Source: Streptosporangium amethystogenes
Lineage (GTDB): Bacteria; Actinomycetota; Actinomycetes; Streptosporangiales; Streptosporangiaceae
Assembly: GCF_000721075.1 (NCBI RefSeq)
Contig: NZ_JOEQ01000016.1
Location: 1-64,000, forward strand
Length of the DNA stretch: 64,000 nt
Direction: 5' to 3'
Below, one piece after another: positions 62,033-64,000 of the stretch. The notes below the pieces were generated by a model. That model saw nothing but the letters and a program-made list of their open reading frames with translations, was not told the origin of the DNA and did not search any database. A program made the translations under genes and the position numbers. How positions within the stretch are numbered: position 1 is the stretch's first letter; each line of letters starts with the position of its first letter.

Positions 62033-64000
62033 ATGGCCACGGGCACGACCACCGACACGGTCAATCAGGGCGGACAGCCGACCCAGCAGGGTGCGGTCCG
62101 TATCACCACGGACGTCAGGCCCGCCTGGGAGACCGACGGCCTGCCCGACTGGGTGCTGCACACGGTGATCCCGCTGCTGTCAGCCGGACAGAAGTGGCCC
62201 GAGGCCAGCGAGAGCAAGTTGTCGGAGCTGGCCCAGGCACTGGAGGGGTTGAGCACCGGGCTCGAACCGTACACCGAGCCCGCGGGCAGGGCGGTCCGCA
62301 CCGTCGTCACCAACCTGCAGATCCCGGCCACCGCCAACTTCGTCGGCCGCGCCCAGTCCCTGTACGGCGAGCAGGCCGGTCTGGCCGGCGTCTCCCGGAA
62401 AGGGAACGCCTACACCGCGCAGGTCGACAACTTCGCCGTCGAGACGCAGTACTCCAAGCTCTCCATCAACGTGGCGTTCTGGGTCACGATCGTCGCCATC
62501 GCCATCACGCTCTACGTCGCCTTCTTCACCGCCGGCTCGACCACCCCGCTGATCGGCCCGTACGCGGCGGCGGCCCGCTCGGCCATCAGCCGCATCCTGG
62601 TCCGGCTGGCCACCCTCGCGGGCCGAGAGGCCGGTGCCGCCGGCCTGGCCCGGCTCACCGTGCTCAGCGGCGCGACCGGCCGAGGCCTGATCGCCCGGGT
62701 GCTGGCCTCGCCGATCGGCAGGGAGCTCATCGAGGAGGTGAGCGAGGAGGTCTTCATCGACGGTATGGCCCAGTACCAGCAGATCAAGATGGGTACCCGT
62801 AAGGAGTGGGACTGGAAGAAGTCCCAGGCCGCCGCCATCGGCGCAGGCACCGGCGCGATGGTCGGCATGGGGGTGGCCGGTCCGGTCTCCCGGATCACCC
62901 GGGGCGTACCCGGTTTCGGGGGGCGGGCCCTGAGCACCGGCCTCAGCAACGTCGTGGGCTCACCGGCGGGCAGCTTCGTCGCCAACGGCCTGGTGTACGA
63001 CCAGTGGAGCAATCCGTTCACGGCTGACTCGATAACGGGCGCGTTCTTCGGCGGCGTCGGGCGTACCGGGACGACCAGCCCGTTCAACCCCGAGGTCTAC
63101 GTCGCGCTCGCCAACCCGAGCACGACCCTGGCCTCCGCCTACGACGCGGCGGCTCTCGCCGACGCCGCCCGTGTGGGCGCAGGCTCCGGAGGCGTGGCGG
63201 GCGGCTCCGGCGGCAGCGACCCCACCACCGGAGGTACGGGCGGTGGCAGCCCGGGTACGGCGGGTGTCTCCGTCCCCGGCGGCGGAGCCGGTTCCCCGAC
63301 AGGTGGCACCCGAGGCGGCGCTCCCGCCTCGACCGGTACCGCGGCCTCGCGAAGCGGCCAGGCCACCGCGGACCCGGCAGACCACGGCAGGCGCACCCCG
63401 CCCTCGGCGTCCTCGGCCGACGCGGACGGCACCCGGCGGGGCTCGCCGCGGACGGGCACCGACACCGACAGGCCGGTGACCACGACCCCGGACGCTCGGG
63501 AAGAGCAGGAGGAGCAGCAGGAAGGCCAGGAACCGAGAGCCACGTCGAGCACGCCGGACGGGTCCGCCGCCCAGACCACGTCCGCCCAGACGACGTCGGC
63601 CCAGACCACGTCGGCCCAAGCCGCTCCGGACCCGGCATCGGCCGCGCAGGGCACGACGACTCCGGACACGGGCGACACCAGCCCCGCGGCCGCGCCGGAT
63701 GCCCGGACCGACACCACCACCCCGGCGGCGTCCGACAGCACCGCCGCCTCGGACGGCACCGGGGTGGACACGGGCACCTCCGACGCGGCGCCTCGGCCTG
63801 AGACCCCTCCGCCCGCCGATGACACCACCTCGCCCCCCGATGCCGCCCCGACCTCCGACGCGGCCCGGCCTGAGATCCCCTCGCAGGCCACCACCGACAC
63901 CGCACCGGCCGGTGACACCGACACCACGCCAGACACCGGCACGACCCCCGACACCGCGCTCGCCCAGGGCCCGGCGACCCCCCTCGCCGGCAGGGTCAGG
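62033..64000 (+). CDS. Large polymorphic-toxin-type protein, 3' end outside the window
   Basis: An open frame from ATG 62033 (GGGGGA upstream) to the window end, at least 656 residues. Residues about 40-150 (WVLHTVIPLLSAGQKWPEAS, LSELAQALEGL) are the WXG100-like/CpnT-type N-terminal domain; about 150-200 is a hydrophobic helical segment (FWVTIVAIAITLYVAFFTAG); a helical region follows to about 375, then a Thr/Pro/Ala/Asp-rich linker with 15-bp AQTTS repeats (63569-63619). Such proteins carry a toxin domain at the far C terminus, not visible here, and are exported by type VII secretion. Confidence 0.82.
   Translation, partial: MATGTTTDTVNQGGQPTQQGAVRITTDVRPAWETDGLPDWVLHTVIPLLSAGQKWPEASESKLSELAQALEGLSTGLEPYTEPAGRAVRTVVTNLQIPATANFVGRAQSLYGEQAGLAGVSRKGNAYTAQVDNFAVETQYSKLSINVAFWVTIVAIAITLYVAFFTAGSTTPLIGPYAAAARSAISRILVRLATLAGREAGAAGLARLTVLSGATGRGLIARVLASPIGRELIEEVSEEVFIDGMAQYQQIKMGTRKEWDWKKSQAAAIGAGTGAMVGMGVAGPVSRITRGVPGFGGRALSTGLSNVVGSPAGSFVANGLVYDQWSNPFTADSITGAFFGGVGRTGTTSPFNPEVYVALANPSTTLASAYDAAALADAARVGAGSGGVAGGSGGSDPTTGGTGGGSPGTAGVSVPGGGAGSPTGGTRGGAPASTGTAASRSGQATADPADHGRRTPPSASSADADGTRRGSPRTGTDTDRPVTTTPDAREEQEEQQEGQEPRATSSTPDGSAAQTTSAQTTSAQTTSAQAAPDPASAAQGTTTPDTGDTSPAAAPDARTDTTTPAASDSTAASDGTGVDTGTSDAAPRPETPPPADDTTSPPDAAPTSDAARPEIPSQATTDTAPAGDTDTTPDTGTTPDTALAQGPATPLAGRVR

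Overview
The window is chromosomal DNA from a high-GC actinomycete. GC is high throughout, GTG starts and stop/start overlaps (ATGA, GTGA) are common, and the gene content (Lsr2-type DNA-binding domain, DrrAB-like exporter, baeRF protein, YbaB-like/WXG-like/polymorphic-toxin locus, many TetR regulators, LuxR-type two-component pairs) is typical of Streptosporangiales. The order-level guess is inference; there is no rRNA or complete tRNA gene to fix it. No prophage, insertion sequence or CRISPR array was seen. Instead the window is rich in short decayed gene pieces: DUF6461, P450, S1-domain, NUDIX, NmrA-like, quinone-oxidoreductase and beta-propeller remnants.

Region by region. 0.5-2.9 kb holds four tandem structured RNAs that look like bacterial Y RNAs, followed directly by a Ro60/Rsr (TROVE plus vWA) gene. 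Three of the RNAs carry a tRNA-like module in circularly permuted order. 3-13.5 kb holds a hypothetical protein, a TetR-controlled drug-exporter pair, two secreted proteins, a CPBP protease/histidine kinase/response regulator operon, AIM24 and an aldo-keto reductase followed by a copied response-regulator tail. 13.7-21 kb has a secreted SGNH hydrolase, a TetR, a flavodoxin, a methionine aminopeptidase behind a double operator, an Lsr2-DUF6461 fusion and gene debris. 21-25.4 kb is a copper/heavy-metal locus (P-type ATPase, periplasmic-type protein, CopZ-like chaperone, DUF4396 membrane protein) around CsoR-like operators. 25.5-44.3 kb is a mixed region of small regulators and oxidoreductases, including a baeRF/Vms1-like protein, a WYL regulator, rlmG, YceI, a leaderless ArsR regulator with an SRPBCC partner, a second two-component system, a secreted hydrolase and a leucine-rich-repeat protein.

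45.4-55.5 kb is a nitrogen/urea island. Ammonium transporter and KimA-like permease genes lie on the minus strand. On the plus strand follow a urea transporter, ureA, a 45-codon histidine-rich ORF, ureB, ureC, ureF, ureG, ureD and two crcB/fluC fluoride-channel genes in near-continuous order. No ureE is present. Urea would enter through the transporter and be split by nickel urease; the fluoride channels may protect urease, which fluoride inhibits. 55.6-61 kb has an acyltransferase, a VOC/TetR pair, a secreted HNH nuclease and two SseB-region proteins. 61.2-64 kb is the start of a type VII-like toxin locus (YbaB-like protein, WXG-like small protein, large polymorphic-toxin-type protein) that runs off the window.

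The most interesting system is the Y RNA array with its Ro60 partner. The histidine-rich ORF inside the urease operon is second.
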